From contig NZ_CP117996.1 of NCBI RefSeq assembly GCF_028743715.1, positions 806,001-870,000 of the forward strand: a DNA stretch of 64,000 nt. Direction: 5' to 3'. The stretch's first letter is position 1; each line of letters opens with the position of its first letter. The DNA is from Microbacterium sp. Clip185 (lineage in GTDB: Bacteria; Actinomycetota; Actinomycetes; Actinomycetales; Microbacteriaceae). The notes beneath the pieces are model-generated. The model saw only the letters and a list, made by a program, of their open reading frames with translations, did no database searches and was not told where the DNA came from. Positions 36,233 through 44,471 of the stretch are shown one piece after another. The position numbers and the translations under genes were made by a program.

Positions 36233-37533
36233 GCGCTCCGATCCAAGACAACGCCACGGCGCAGCTCGAGCAGAGCGACGGCACCATCCAGCTGGCCGTC
36301 GTGAGGCAACGGCACTTCAAGGCCCCGATCGTGCTGGTCGCGGTCGTGGCCCTGCTGGCCGCGCTGTTCGGCCTCTCTCCGCGCGACGGAACGTCTTCGT
36401 TCCGCCTCGGCGACCCGTCGCAGGCCTTGGCGCTGCCGGATGTGGGCGTTCCCACGGCCGTCACCTCGTGGCTGGTGTGGGCCGTGCTGGTGGTTCTGAC
36501 GCTCGTCGCCTTCTGGTTGGCCTGGTCGTACCGTCGCCAGCCGCTGTGGCTCACCATCGCTTTCAGCGTCCTGGGTGTCTTCGCCTTCCTCGTATGGGCC
36601 GGTGCCGAGGGACTCGTTCCCGTTCCCAGCCTGCTCTTCGGCGCGGTGTCGCTGTCGGTCCCACTCGTCTTCGGCGCGCTCGGTGGCGTGATCGGCGAGC
36701 GTGTAGGCGTCGTCAATGTCGCCATCGAGGGGCAGCTGTTGCTCGGGGCGTTCTCCGCCGCGCTTCTGTCGAGCATCACCGGAAACCCGTTCATCGGGCT
36801 CATCGGCGCGATGGTCGGCGGCGTTCTGGTGTCCTTCGTGCTGGCCGCCTTCGCGATCAAGTACCTCGTGGACCAGGTCATCGTCGGTGTGGTGCTCAAT
36901 GTGCTCGTGTCGGGTCTGACCGGCTTCCTCTACGGTGCCCTGTTGGCGCCGAACGAGGATGCACTGAACCGTCCGGAGCGCTTCACGCGTATCCAGATCC
37001 CCGGTCTCAGCGAGATTCCCATCGTCGGACCGGTGCTGTTCAACCAGACGTTCATCGTGTACCTGATGTTCATCACGGTCGCGCTCGTCGCGTGGGGTCT
37101 CTACCGCACGCGTTGGGGACTGCGCCTGCGCGCTGTCGGAGAGCACCCGCAGGCCGCCGACACCGTGGGCATCAAGGTCAACGCCTCGCGGTTCTGGAAC
37201 GTCTCGCTGGCGGGCGCCATCGCCGGCATCGGCGGTGCGTACTTCACGCTGGTCTCGGTGCCGCAGTTCGGCAAGGACATGACCGCCGGCCTCGGCTTCA
37301 TCGCCCTCGCGGCCGTCATCTTCGGCCGGTGGGATCCGATCCGCGCGACTCTCGCGGCGCTGCTGTTCGGGTTCGCGACGAACCTGCAGAACCTGTTGAC
37401 GGTGCTGAAGACCCCGATTCCCAGCGAGTTCATGCTCATGCTGCCCTACGTCGTGACGATCCTCGCCGTTGCCGGGTTCGCTGGGCAGATCCGGGGCCCC
37501 GCCGCCGCCGGCAAGCCGTATATCAAGGGCTGA
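36229..37533 (+). CDS. nucleoside ABC importer permease 2 (YufQ/NupQ-like)
   Basis: Second permease of the importer, 434 residues. It has an N-terminal extension with three extra hydrophobic segments before the core, which begins near GALGGVIGERVGVVNVAIEG. The coupling loop is LRLRAVGEHPQAADTVGI, closely parallel to that in permease 1. GTG at 36229 overlaps the previous stop (GTGA). cdd starts 30 bases downstream, so import and catabolism of nucleosides are probably co-transcribed. Confidence 0.93.
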   Translation: MSAPIQDNATAQLEQSDGTIQLAVVRQRHFKAPIVLVAVVALLAALFGLSPRDGTSSFRLGDPSQALALPDVGVPTAVTSWLVWAVLVVLTLVAFWLAWSYRRQPLWLTIAFSVLGVFAFLVWAGAEGLVPVPSLLFGAVSLSVPLVFGALGGVIGERVGVVNVAIEGQLLLGAFSAALLSSITGNPFIGLIGAMVGGVLVSFVLAAFAIKYLVDQVIVGVVLNVLVSGLTGFLYGALLAPNEDALNRPERFTRIQIPGLSEIPIVGPVLFNQTFIVYLMFITVALVAWGLYRTRWGLRLRAVGEHPQAADTVGIKVNASRFWNVSLAGAIAGIGGAYFTLVSVPQFGKDMTAGLGFIALAAVIFGRWDPIRATLAALLFGFATNLQNLLTVLKTPIPSEFMLMLPYVVTILAVAGFAGQIRGPAAAGKPYIKG

Positions 37534-37563
37534 GGCCCGCATCCGCTTTTTCGAAAGGACACC

Positions 37564-37965
37564 GTGACCGACATCGACTGGGATGAGCTGCGCACCGCCG
37601 CGACAGAGGCCATGCAGCGCGCCTACGCGCCCTACTCCCGTTACAAGGTGGGAGCCGCCGCCCTCGTCACCGACGGGCGGATCGTCTCGGGCTGCAACGT
37701 CGAGAACGCCTCCTACGGTGTCGGACTCTGCGCGGAGTGCGGACTGGTGTCGGAGCTGAACATGACCGGCGGCGGCCAGCTCGTGGCGTTCGTGTGCGTG
37801 AACGGCGACGGACAGACGATCATGCCGTGCGGGCGCTGCCGCCAGTTGCTGAACGAGTTCGCGCTGCCAGGGATGCTGCTGGAGACCGTGTCGGGTATCC
37901 GCACGATCGACGAGGTGCTGCCCGACGCGTTCGGTCCCCGTGATCTCGAGGAGTACCGCCGATGA
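37564..37965 (+). CDS. cdd: cytidine deaminase
   Basis: Deaminates cytidine and deoxycytidine to uridine and deoxyuridine. 133 residues, the short tetrameric type in which zinc is held by three cysteines: CAE in GVGLCAECG, with the catalytic Glu, and PCGRC. CNVENASYG is the substrate-binding strand. GTG start; the stop overlaps deoA by 4 bases. Confidence 0.96.
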   Translation: MTDIDWDELRTAATEAMQRAYAPYSRYKVGAAALVTDGRIVSGCNVENASYGVGLCAECGLVSELNMTGGGQLVAFVCVNGDGQTIMPCGRCRQLLNEFALPGMLLETVSGIRTIDEVLPDAFGPRDLEEYRR

Positions 37966-39254
37966 GCACGGTCGAGCCCTTCGACGCCGTCGATGTGATC
38001 CGCGCCAAGCGCGACGGCCGTCCCGTCGATGAGCCGGCCCTGCGGTGGATGATCGACGCGTACACGCGCGAGTACGTGACGGATGCGCAGATGTCCGCCT
38101 TCGCGATGGCTGTGCTGCTCAACGGCATGAGCCGTGACGAGATCCGCGTGATGACCGACGCCATGATCGCCTCGGGTGAGCGGATGAGCTTCACCGCGCT
38201 GTCGAAGACCACGGTCGACAAGCACTCCACGGGAGGCGTCGGAGACAAGATCACCCTCCCGCTGGCGCCCCTCGTGGCGGCGTTCGGCGTCGCCGTGCCG
38301 CAGCTTTCGGGACGCGGCCTCGGTCACACCGGTGGCACGCTCGACAAACTCGAGTCGATCCCGGGCTGGCGCGCCGCCCTCTCCAACGACGAGATGTTCG
38401 CGCAGCTCGACGACGTGGGCGCGGTGATCTGCGCCGCGGGATCCGGGCTCGCCCCGGCCGACAAGCGCCTGTACGCGCTGCGCGATGTCACGGGCACGGT
38501 CGAGGCGATCCCTCTGATCGCATCGAGCATCATGTCGAAGAAGATCGCGGAGGGCACGGCATCCCTGGTGCTCGACGTGAAGTTCGGTTCGGGCGCCTTC
38601 ATGCAGGACATCGACAAGGCTCGCGAGCTCGCCCGCACGATGGTCGCGCTCGGCAACGACTCGGGCGTCGCGACCACCGCGCTGCTCACCGACATGAACA
38701 GCCCGCTCGGGCGAGCGATCGGCAACGCGAACGAGGTGCGCGAATCGGTCGAGGTGCTCGCGGGCGGGGGCCCCGCGGATGTCGTCGAACTGACGGTGGC
38801 ACTCGCCCGAGAGATGCTGACGCTCGCCGGTCAGCCCGACGCGGACGTCGAGGCGGCGCTGAAAGACGGGCGCGCCATGGATGTCTGGCGGCGCATGATC
38901 CTGGCGCAGGACGGCGACCCGGATGCGGCGCTGCCGGTAGCGCGGGAGACGCACACGGTGCTCGCGCCGAGTTCCGGCGTCGTCACCCGCCTGGAGGCGC
39001 TCCCGTTCGGCATCGCCGCGTGGCGCCTGGGCGCCGGACGCGCGCGTCCGCAGGACGCCGTCGTGCACGCGGCGGGCATCGACCTGCACGCGCAGCTCGG
39101 GGAGCGCATCGAGGCCGGTCACCCGCTGTTCACCCTGTCGGCGGAGGATGCTGCCCGCTTCCCGCGCGCCCTGGAGGCGCTCGAGGGGGCCTGGGAGATC
39201 GGCGAGGCGGCACCTGCCGCATCCGCCCGCGTCGCCGAACGCATCACCGCCTGA
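37962..39254 (+). CDS. deoA: pyrimidine-nucleoside (thymidine) phosphorylase
   Basis: Phosphorolyses thymidine or uridine to the base and (deoxy)ribose 1-phosphate. 430 residues, full length. Signatures are DKHSTGGVGDKITL (phosphate site), SGRGLGHTGGTLDKLESI and DVKFGSGAFM. The C-terminal alpha/beta domain is complete. It overlaps cdd by 4 bases, and add follows 31 bases on. Whether it prefers thymidine or is a broad pyrimidine phosphorylase cannot be told here. Confidence 0.95.
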   Translation: MSTVEPFDAVDVIRAKRDGRPVDEPALRWMIDAYTREYVTDAQMSAFAMAVLLNGMSRDEIRVMTDAMIASGERMSFTALSKTTVDKHSTGGVGDKITLPLAPLVAAFGVAVPQLSGRGLGHTGGTLDKLESIPGWRAALSNDEMFAQLDDVGAVICAAGSGLAPADKRLYALRDVTGTVEAIPLIASSIMSKKIAEGTASLVLDVKFGSGAFMQDIDKARELARTMVALGNDSGVATTALLTDMNSPLGRAIGNANEVRESVEVLAGGGPADVVELTVALAREMLTLAGQPDADVEAALKDGRAMDVWRRMILAQDGDPDAALPVARETHTVLAPSSGVVTRLEALPFGIAAWRLGAGRARPQDAVVHAAGIDLHAQLGERIEAGHPLFTLSAEDAARFPRALEALEGAWEIGEAAPAASARVAERITA

Positions 39255-39285
39255 GTCCACCGCTATCCGCGAGGAGCACCCCCTC

Positions 39286-40401
39286 ATGCCCATCGATCAG
39301 CACGGTGACGCCACCCTCGACGGAGTGTCGCTGCGAAGCCTGCCGAAGATCTCCCTGCACGACCACCTCGACGGTGCCGTGCGCCCCGACACGATCGTCG
39401 AGCTCGCCGACGCCGCGGGCCTTCCCGTGCCCGAGAGCGACGGCGACGACCTCGCCGACTGGTTCGCGGAGTCGAGCGACTCGGGCTCGCTCGTCGAGTA
39501 CCTGAAGACCTTCGACCTCACGACGTCGGTGATGCAGACGCGCGAGAACCTGACGCGGATCTCCCGCGAGTTCGTCGAGGATCTGGCCGCCGACGGCGTC
39601 ATCTACGGCGAAGTCCGCTGGGCGCCGGAGCAGCACCTGTCCGGCGGGCTCTCGCTCGAAGAGGTCGTGGAAGCGGTGCAGGAGGGTATCGAGGAGGGTG
39701 AGGATGCGGCGGCGGATGCCGGACACGACATCCGCGTCGGGCAGCTCATCACCGCGATGCGCCACACCGATCGTTCGCTGGAGATCGCCAAGCTCGCCGT
39801 CGCCTTCCGCGATCGCGGCGCTGTCGGCTTCGACATCGCGGGGCCCGAGGACGGCTTCCTGCCGTCGCGCCACCGTGCCGCTTTCGACTATCTCGCGGCG
39901 CAGTTCTTCCCGGTGACCGTGCACGCCGGGGAGGCGGCGGGACTCGACTCGATTCGTTCCGCGCTGCTCGACGGGCGTGCGCTGCGTCTCGGGCACGGCG
40001 TGCGTATCGCGCAGGACCTCGAGGTCGTCTCGCGCGAGGGCGATGTCGTCGAGGTCGTGTTCGGCGATCTCGCGCGCTGGGTGCGCGACCGGGAGATCCC
40101 GCTGGAACTCTCCCCGAGCTCCAACCTGCAGACCGGCGCGATCGCGGCGTGGGGCAACGAGATGGCGGATCACCCCTTCGATCTGCTGTATCAGCTCGGC
40201 TTCGCCGTGACCGTGAACGTCGACAACCGCACGCAGAGCCGCACCTCGCTCACGCGCGAGCTTGCCCTGCTCGCTGAGGCCTTCGATTACGGCCTCGACG
40301 ACCTCGAGACCTTCCAGATCAACGCCGCCGCGGGCGTGTTCCTGCCGGTCGAGGAGCGCGAGGAGTTGATCGACCTCATCAGCGACGGCTTCGATCGCTG
40401 A
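39286..40401 (+). CDS. add: adenosine deaminase
   Basis: Converts adenosine to inosine. 371 residues. The zinc ligands are in LHDHLDG, VHAGE and NVDNR; the catalytic His is in LGHGVRI. The metal Asp is followed by Asn (VDN) where many adenosine deaminases have DD; the same is, from memory, usual in actinobacterial Add proteins. The ATG at 39286 has GAGGAG nine bases upstream. Last gene of the nucleoside uptake and degradation run. Confidence 0.94.
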   Translation: MPIDQHGDATLDGVSLRSLPKISLHDHLDGAVRPDTIVELADAAGLPVPESDGDDLADWFAESSDSGSLVEYLKTFDLTTSVMQTRENLTRISREFVEDLAADGVIYGEVRWAPEQHLSGGLSLEEVVEAVQEGIEEGEDAAADAGHDIRVGQLITAMRHTDRSLEIAKLAVAFRDRGAVGFDIAGPEDGFLPSRHRAAFDYLAAQFFPVTVHAGEAAGLDSIRSALLDGRALRLGHGVRIAQDLEVVSREGDVVEVVFGDLARWVRDREIPLELSPSSNLQTGAIAAWGNEMADHPFDLLYQLGFAVTVNVDNRTQSRTSLTRELALLAEAFDYGLDDLETFQINAAAGVFLPVEEREELIDLISDGFDR

Positions 40402-40674
40402 GGCAGGCGGGCAGACCCGCGCCTGCGCCGGCCTCGGTCGGGCGCCGCGGGTAGGTCGCTCCGGCTCTCGGTGCGGTCGGTTGGGTCCGTGCTGTCCCCG
40501 CGGTCCCATCCGTTTCTCAGTCGCGCAGGTTTTTGGGGCGCGGGACATGAACGTGTGGGACACGGAAGGGTATCGGCCCTTTCGGGTCCTCCCCAGGCGC
40601 CCACGCTCGGCGGGTCGCCGACGGTGACCACGGGCGCCGCGGAAGCAGACGGGCGGTCGTGATGGGATGCCCCG
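40402..40674. other. gene-free interval between add and the second nuclease-like gene
   Basis: A weak GC-rich hairpin (AGGCGGG with CCCGCGCCT) lies just after the add stop and may terminate the operon. The rest of the interval shows no convincing ORF, repeat or promoter. Confidence 0.4.
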
Positions 40675-41589
40675 ATGACCGACGCAACGCATCCGCCATC
40701 CGGCTTTACGTATCGGGCGGCGCGCGAAGCAGGCATCGGACGCGGTGTGCTGCAGGGGACGCGGTTCCTCGCACCGTTCCACGGCGTTCGCGCGGAGCGG
40801 TACGAGCGGCATCCGGACGTCGACGAGTTGCTGCGTCGTTGCCTCTGGTATCTGCCCCGACTGCGCGAGGGTCAGTTCTTCAGCCACGCCACGGCACTCG
40901 CTCTCTATGGCGCCACGGTCCCGCCGCGTGAGGAGCGAGCGCTCCACGTCTCGGTGCATCGGCCGTCCTCTCCGCCACGCACGCGCGGGGTGTCCGGCCA
41001 CCGACTGCAGCAGCGTGATCCCGACGTTCACCTGCTCGGCGAGCTCCCTGTCGAGGCGCCGGAGAGAGCGTGGGTGCAGGCGTCTCGAGACTGGACGACA
41101 GATGAGCTCGTCGTCGCCGCAGACCACCTCGTGCGACGTGACCGCCCGCTCACGACCATCCGGGCGCTGACCGCGGAGGCGCTGCGCATGCGGGGCGACG
41201 TCCTCGGTGAGCCGCTGTCGCTCGTGCGGGAGGGCTCCGAGTCGGCGCGCGAGACGCTGCTGCGTCTGGTGCTGGTGCGCGCGGGACTGCCCGAACCCGA
41301 GCTCAACGTGCCGCTTCGAGACACGCAGGGACGCACCATCGCCCGTCTGGATGAAGCGTTCCCCGCATATCGCGTGGCGGTCGAGTACGACGGGCGTCAA
41401 CATGCCTTCAGCGTTTCGCAGTTCCGCCGCGATGCGGATCGCTGGGACGCCATTCGGGATGCGGGATGGCACCTCGTCCGGATCCTCGATCACCACCTCT
41501 CACCCGATCCTGGGATCGCTGTCGCCAAGGTGCGTGCAGCGCTCATCGCGCGGGGCTGGAAGGACCACGGTCGCCGGTTCACGCTCTGA
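40675..41589 (+). CDS. AbiEi-like / PD-(D/E)XK (DUF559-like) nuclease-domain protein, second copy
   Basis: A 304-residue protein of the same broad class as the one at 22593 but clearly divergent. The N-terminal half is a winged-helix-like module (FTYRAAREAGIGRGVL, FSHATALALYGA). The C-terminal part has the fold's typical run: SARETLLRLVLVRAGLPEPE, acidic position in ARLDEAFP, then VAVEYDGRQH with the Glu and Asp of the active site, RRDADRWDAIRDAGWHLVRI. The ATG at 40675 is used. Eighteen bases after its stop begins a four-unit palindrome array. Solitary, with no methyltransferase or toxin partner; biochemical role unknown. Confidence 0.8.
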   Translation: MTDATHPPSGFTYRAAREAGIGRGVLQGTRFLAPFHGVRAERYERHPDVDELLRRCLWYLPRLREGQFFSHATALALYGATVPPREERALHVSVHRPSSPPRTRGVSGHRLQQRDPDVHLLGELPVEAPERAWVQASRDWTTDELVVAADHLVRRDRPLTTIRALTAEALRMRGDVLGEPLSLVREGSESARETLLRLVLVRAGLPEPELNVPLRDTQGRTIARLDEAFPAYRVAVEYDGRQHAFSVSQFRRDADRWDAIRDAGWHLVRILDHHLSPDPGIAVAKVRAALIARGWKDHGRRFTL

Positions 41590-41606
41590 CCCCGGTGCGG
41601 CCGATG

Positions 41607-41878
41607 CGTGTCTCGGTTGTGCACGAGCGCGAGCCCTGGAGCCTGAATGAGTGAGACACGGAGGCGATCGAGCGCAGTGCGTGTCTCAGGGGTGCACCCC
41701 TTCGTGGCGCGGAGCGTGAATGAGTGAGACACGGAGGCATCGGGTGAGCTGCGTGTCTCAACCGTGCACGACTTTGGGTCGTCCCGTGTGAATGAGTGAG
41801 ACACGGAGGCGATCGAGCGCAGCGCGTGTCTCAACCGTGCACGAACCTGAGCCCTGGGGCGTGAAGGAGTGAGACACG
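41607..41878. repeat. array of four 54-bp palindromes, 72-73-bp period
   Basis: Units at 41607-41660, 41680-41733, 41752-41805 and 41825-41878 are each exactly 54 bases from arm CGTGTCTC to arm GAGACACG. Most also share GTGCAC near the left arm and GTGAATGAGT or a close variant near the right arm. Loops differ, while two of the three 18-19-base spacers differ by one base only. The gene-free stretch 41590-41925 consists of this array plus short flanks. Confidence 0.9.
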
Positions 41879-41925
41879 GGATGCCGGATGCAGCGCCCGA
41901 CGCTGGGCCGGCACGCGGGCGGCCG

Positions 41926-42693
41926 TCAGCGGGGGAGGGAGGCGGCGAAATCGGTGACGAGCTCCGTCACGCGCGCGGTCATCTCCGCCTCGCTGATCGT
42001 GGGAGTGCCGTCGCCCGCCTGGGGTCCGTAGGCGCCGAAGGATGCGTGCGACGCGCCGTCGATCTCGACCACCTCGGCGTCGGCTGGCAGGAGGGGCGCC
42101 GCGTCCCGGATCTTCTCCGGCGTCGACAGGCCGTCCTCACTGCCTCCGATGCTGAGCACGGGGAGCTCCGCGGCGGAGATGTCGGTCGCGCAGTACGAGG
42201 CGAAGAGCACGAGCGCGTCCGCATCCGTCGCGAGCTGACACGCACGCACCCCGCCCAGCGAGTGGCCGCCCACCATCCACGTATCGATGCTGGGGGCAAG
42301 GGAGGTGAACGCGTTCAGGGGGCGCGGGTCGAGGAATGCCAGGTTGTACCAGGGGCGGGTGATCACGACGGTGATGCCGTCGTCCACGAGCCCCGAGAGC
42401 GTGGCTGCATACGCGATCGGCTCGACCTTGGCGCCGGGGATGAACACGAGCCCCACCTCGGACGATCCGGATGCGGGCGAGAGGACGATGGCGCCGGCCT
42501 GTTCGTCGACCGTGACGGCAGCGTCGGCGCGGACCGCCTCGAGAGGGCCGGGCTCGGCGGCCATGACGCCCACCTGCCCCCAGATGAGCACGCCCAGGAC
42601 AGCGGCCACGACGAGTGCGCCCAGGCCGCCGAACGACCACCCCAGAACCCGTCGGATGCGGCGGCGAGGACGAGAAGGCGCGGGATCGGTCAC
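41926..42693 (-). CDS. membrane-anchored alpha/beta hydrolase
   Basis: Probable carboxylester or thioester hydrolase, 255 residues. One hydrophobic helix at about residues 17-40 after an Arg-rich start anchors it, leaving the hydrolase outside the membrane. The nucleophile elbow is VGGHSLGG; the acid is in GSEDGLS and the His in DGASHASFGAYGP, so the triad looks complete. The sequence resembles the alpha/beta-hydrolase_5 family. GTG at 42693 follows TAGCCT by six bases. Substrate unknown. Confidence 0.83.
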   Translation of the reverse strand: MTDPAPSRPRRRIRRVLGWSFGGLGALVVAAVLGVLIWGQVGVMAAEPGPLEAVRADAAVTVDEQAGAIVLSPASGSSEVGLVFIPGAKVEPIAYAATLSGLVDDGITVVITRPWYNLAFLDPRPLNAFTSLAPSIDTWMVGGHSLGGVRACQLATDADALVLFASYCATDISAAELPVLSIGGSEDGLSTPEKIRDAAPLLPADAEVVEIDGASHASFGAYGPQAGDGTPTISEAEMTARVTELVTDFAASLPR

Positions 42694-42699
42694 CCGTCC

Positions 42700-42705
42700 A
42701 GGCTA
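42700..42705 (-). promoter_or_regulatory. -10 element of leaderless hydrolase promoter
   Basis: TAGCCT on the minus strand, 6 bases before the GTG at 42693. It lies between the hydrolase and the terminator of the mannitol operon, so the hydrolase is independent of that operon. Confidence 0.5.
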
Positions 42706-42729
42706 GAGGGCGCCGACGGTGAGAACGCC

Positions 42730-42772
42730 GCGAGCCCCACGCCCCGTCATGGCCGACGGGGGCGGGGCTCGC
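42730..42772 (-). terminator. terminator of the mannitol PTS operon
   Basis: Arms GCGAGCCCC (42730-42738) and GGGGCTCGC (42764-42772) continue inward as GCCCCGTC against GACGGGGGC with one bulge. It starts nine bases after the mtlD stop. No T-tract. Confidence 0.8.
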
Positions 42773-42780
42773 GCGGATGC

Positions 42781-43926
42781 TCAGGCCGGCTGATGGGCCG
42801 CCACGACATCGCGTACAGCAGCGAACAGCGGATGCTGCGGGTCGAGGCCGGTGACTTCGGTCGTGAACGCCGCGGCGCTCTTCGTGCCGAGCAGGCGCTG
42901 CAGCTCGATCGACTCCGGGTCCTCGGGGGAGGAGAAGGAGAGCGCCGCCCCCATCGTGGCGACGAGCGCCTCGGTGGGCAGCCCGCGCTCCGCCGCCTCT
43001 GCGGCGGGTCCGACGAAGCGCTCGTGACGTGAGAGCTTGCGCAGCGGTTGTCTCCCCACGCGCCACACCGTGTCGGGGAGGGCCGGGTTGCGGAAGCGGG
43101 CCAGGATCGTCTCCCGGTAGCGGGCGAGCTCGTCCGGCGCGAACTCATGCTTCGCGATGAGCACAGCTGAGGTCTCTTCCAGCGTCGCCGAGACGGCCGC
43201 GGCGATCTCGGGGGAGGCGAGCGCGTCCGAGATGCGCTCGATGCCCGCGCGAGCGCCGTAGTAGGCGGTCGCGGCATGTCCGGTGTTCACCGTGAAGAGC
43301 TTCCGCTCGATGTACGGCGCAAGATCGTCCACAAAATGCGCGCCGGGGATGCGGGGCAGCTCGCCATCGAAGGGCGCGCGTTCGATCGCCCACTCGTAGA
43401 ACGGTTCGACGACCACGTCGACCCCCGCATCCGCCGGCTGGCCCGGCACGATCCGGTCGACGGCGGTGTTCGCGAACACGGCGCGTGCCGACAGTGCCGG
43501 CCAGTCGTCGCCGGCCTGCTCCTCGATGTGCGCGCGCAACTGGTCAGTGGCCCCGATCGCGTTCTCGCACGCCATCACCTGCAGCGGCGCGAGTGCCTCG
43601 TCGCGCTGAGCGAGACCGGCGCGGATGAGAGGAGCGACGAACTTCAGGATCGTGGGGCCGACGGCGGTGGTGACCACGTCCGCGGATGCGATCTCGTCGA
43701 CGACGGCCTGCGGGTCCTCGGCGCTGTTGAGGGCGCGGAAGCCGGTGACGACGACATCCGTCCCGCCGTCGCCCACCTCGTGCACCGTGTAGCTGTCGAC
43801 CGCGTTGATCGCGTCGACGAGCCCGGCCGACACATCGGAGAAGACGACCTCGTAGCCGCCCTCGTGCAGGAGGAGTCCGACGAAGCCACGGCCGATGTTG
43901 CCGGCGCCGAAGTGGACGGCTTTCAT
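42781..43926 (-). CDS. mtlD: mannitol-1-phosphate 5-dehydrogenase
   Basis: Oxidises mannitol 1-phosphate to fructose 6-phosphate with NAD. 381 residues, normal length for the long-chain polyol dehydrogenases. The NAD-binding [14 protein letters not shown] is at the N-terminus and the catalytic region is [12 protein letters not shown] with the active-site Lys and His. The start overlaps the mtlF stop by 4 bases. Last gene of the mannitol operon. Confidence 0.96.
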   Translation of the reverse strand: MKAVHFGAGNIGRGFVGLLLHEGGYEVVFSDVSAGLVDAINAVDSYTVHEVGDGGTDVVVTGFRALNSAEDPQAVVDEIASADVVTTAVGPTILKFVAPLIRAGLAQRDEALAPLQVMACENAIGATDQLRAHIEEQAGDDWPALSARAVFANTAVDRIVPGQPADAGVDVVVEPFYEWAIERAPFDGELPRIPGAHFVDDLAPYIERKLFTVNTGHAATAYYGARAGIERISDALASPEIAAAVSATLEETSAVLIAKHEFAPDELARYRETILARFRNPALPDTVWRVGRQPLRKLSRHERFVGPAAEAAERGLPTEALVATMGAALSFSSPEDPESIELQRLLGTKSAAAFTTEVTGLDPQHPLFAAVRDVVAAHQPA

Positions 43927-44354
43927 GCGTTCACCGAGGCGAGCAGCTCGTAGAGCTCCTCGGGCGTCGACGCGGCCTTCAGGCGCGCGACGTCGTCCTC
44001 ATCGGAGAAGAGCAGGGCGATCTGCGACAGGATGTCGAGGTGCTCGTCGCCCTTTCCGGCGATGCCGATGACGAAGGAGACGGGGTTGCCGTCCCAGTCG
44101 ACGCCGCCGTCGTAGCGGACGACGGAAAGACCGGAGGCGAGGATCTCGTCCTTGGTCTCGTTGGTGCCGTGCGGGATCGCGAGCTCGTTGCCCATGTAGG
44201 TCGAGACGGCCTGCTCGCGCTGCTGCATGGCGTCGAAGTACCTTCCCGTGACCGCACCCGCGGACTCGAGGATGTCGGCGGCTTCGCGCATCGCCTCATC
44301 GCGGCTCGCGCCGCCGGAGTGGATGCGCACCTGTCCGATGCCGAGAACTGCCAT
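43923..44354 (-). CDS. mtlF: mannitol PTS EIIA component
   Basis: Phosphocarrier that passes phosphate from HPr to the EIIB domain of MtlA. 143 residues; the phosphorylated His is residue 62 in [12 protein letters not shown], within the PTS_EIIA type-2 signature. The ATG at 44354 has AAAGGAAG upstream. Encoded separately from MtlA, as in many Gram-positives. The stop overlaps mtlD; the 117-base gap from mtlA contains alternative hairpins. Confidence 0.95.
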   Translation of the reverse strand: MAVLGIGQVRIHSGGASRDEAMREAADILESAGAVTGRYFDAMQQREQAVSTYMGNELAIPHGTNETKDEILASGLSVVRYDGGVDWDGNPVSFVIGIAGKGDEHLDILSQIALLFSDEDDVARLKAASTPEELYELLASVNA

Positions 44355-44408
44355 GATTCTTCCTTTCCCGTTTCTGCCGCGAGCGGCGAGCGTGCGACGC
44401 CGCGCGGG

Positions 44409-44464
44409 CACCTCGTGTCCGATGGACACGGATGCGGGCCGCACGAGGTGTGCGACCCGCATCC
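44409..44464 (-). promoter_or_regulatory. alternative hairpins between mtlA and mtlF
   Basis: Two stems compete. One pairs 44409-44417 with 44442-44450 (CACCTCGTG / CACGAGGTG) and encloses GTGTCC-GAT-GGACAC. The other pairs GGATGCGGG (44430-44438) with CCCGCATCC (44456-44464) and has an inner GCAC / GTGC stem. They share bases and cannot form together. The position suggests control of read-through from mtlA into mtlFD, or message processing. Confidence 0.65.
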
Positions 44465-44471
44465 TGTGGGG

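Noticed and set aside
39244..41496. 750-residue minus-strand open frame
   Set aside because: Antisense to add and the second nuclease-like gene; no coherent domain, so treated as a shadow.
41607..41878. CRISPR array
   Set aside because: Units are palindromic and 54 bp, spacers are only 18-19 bp and two of three are nearly identical, and no cas genes are present.
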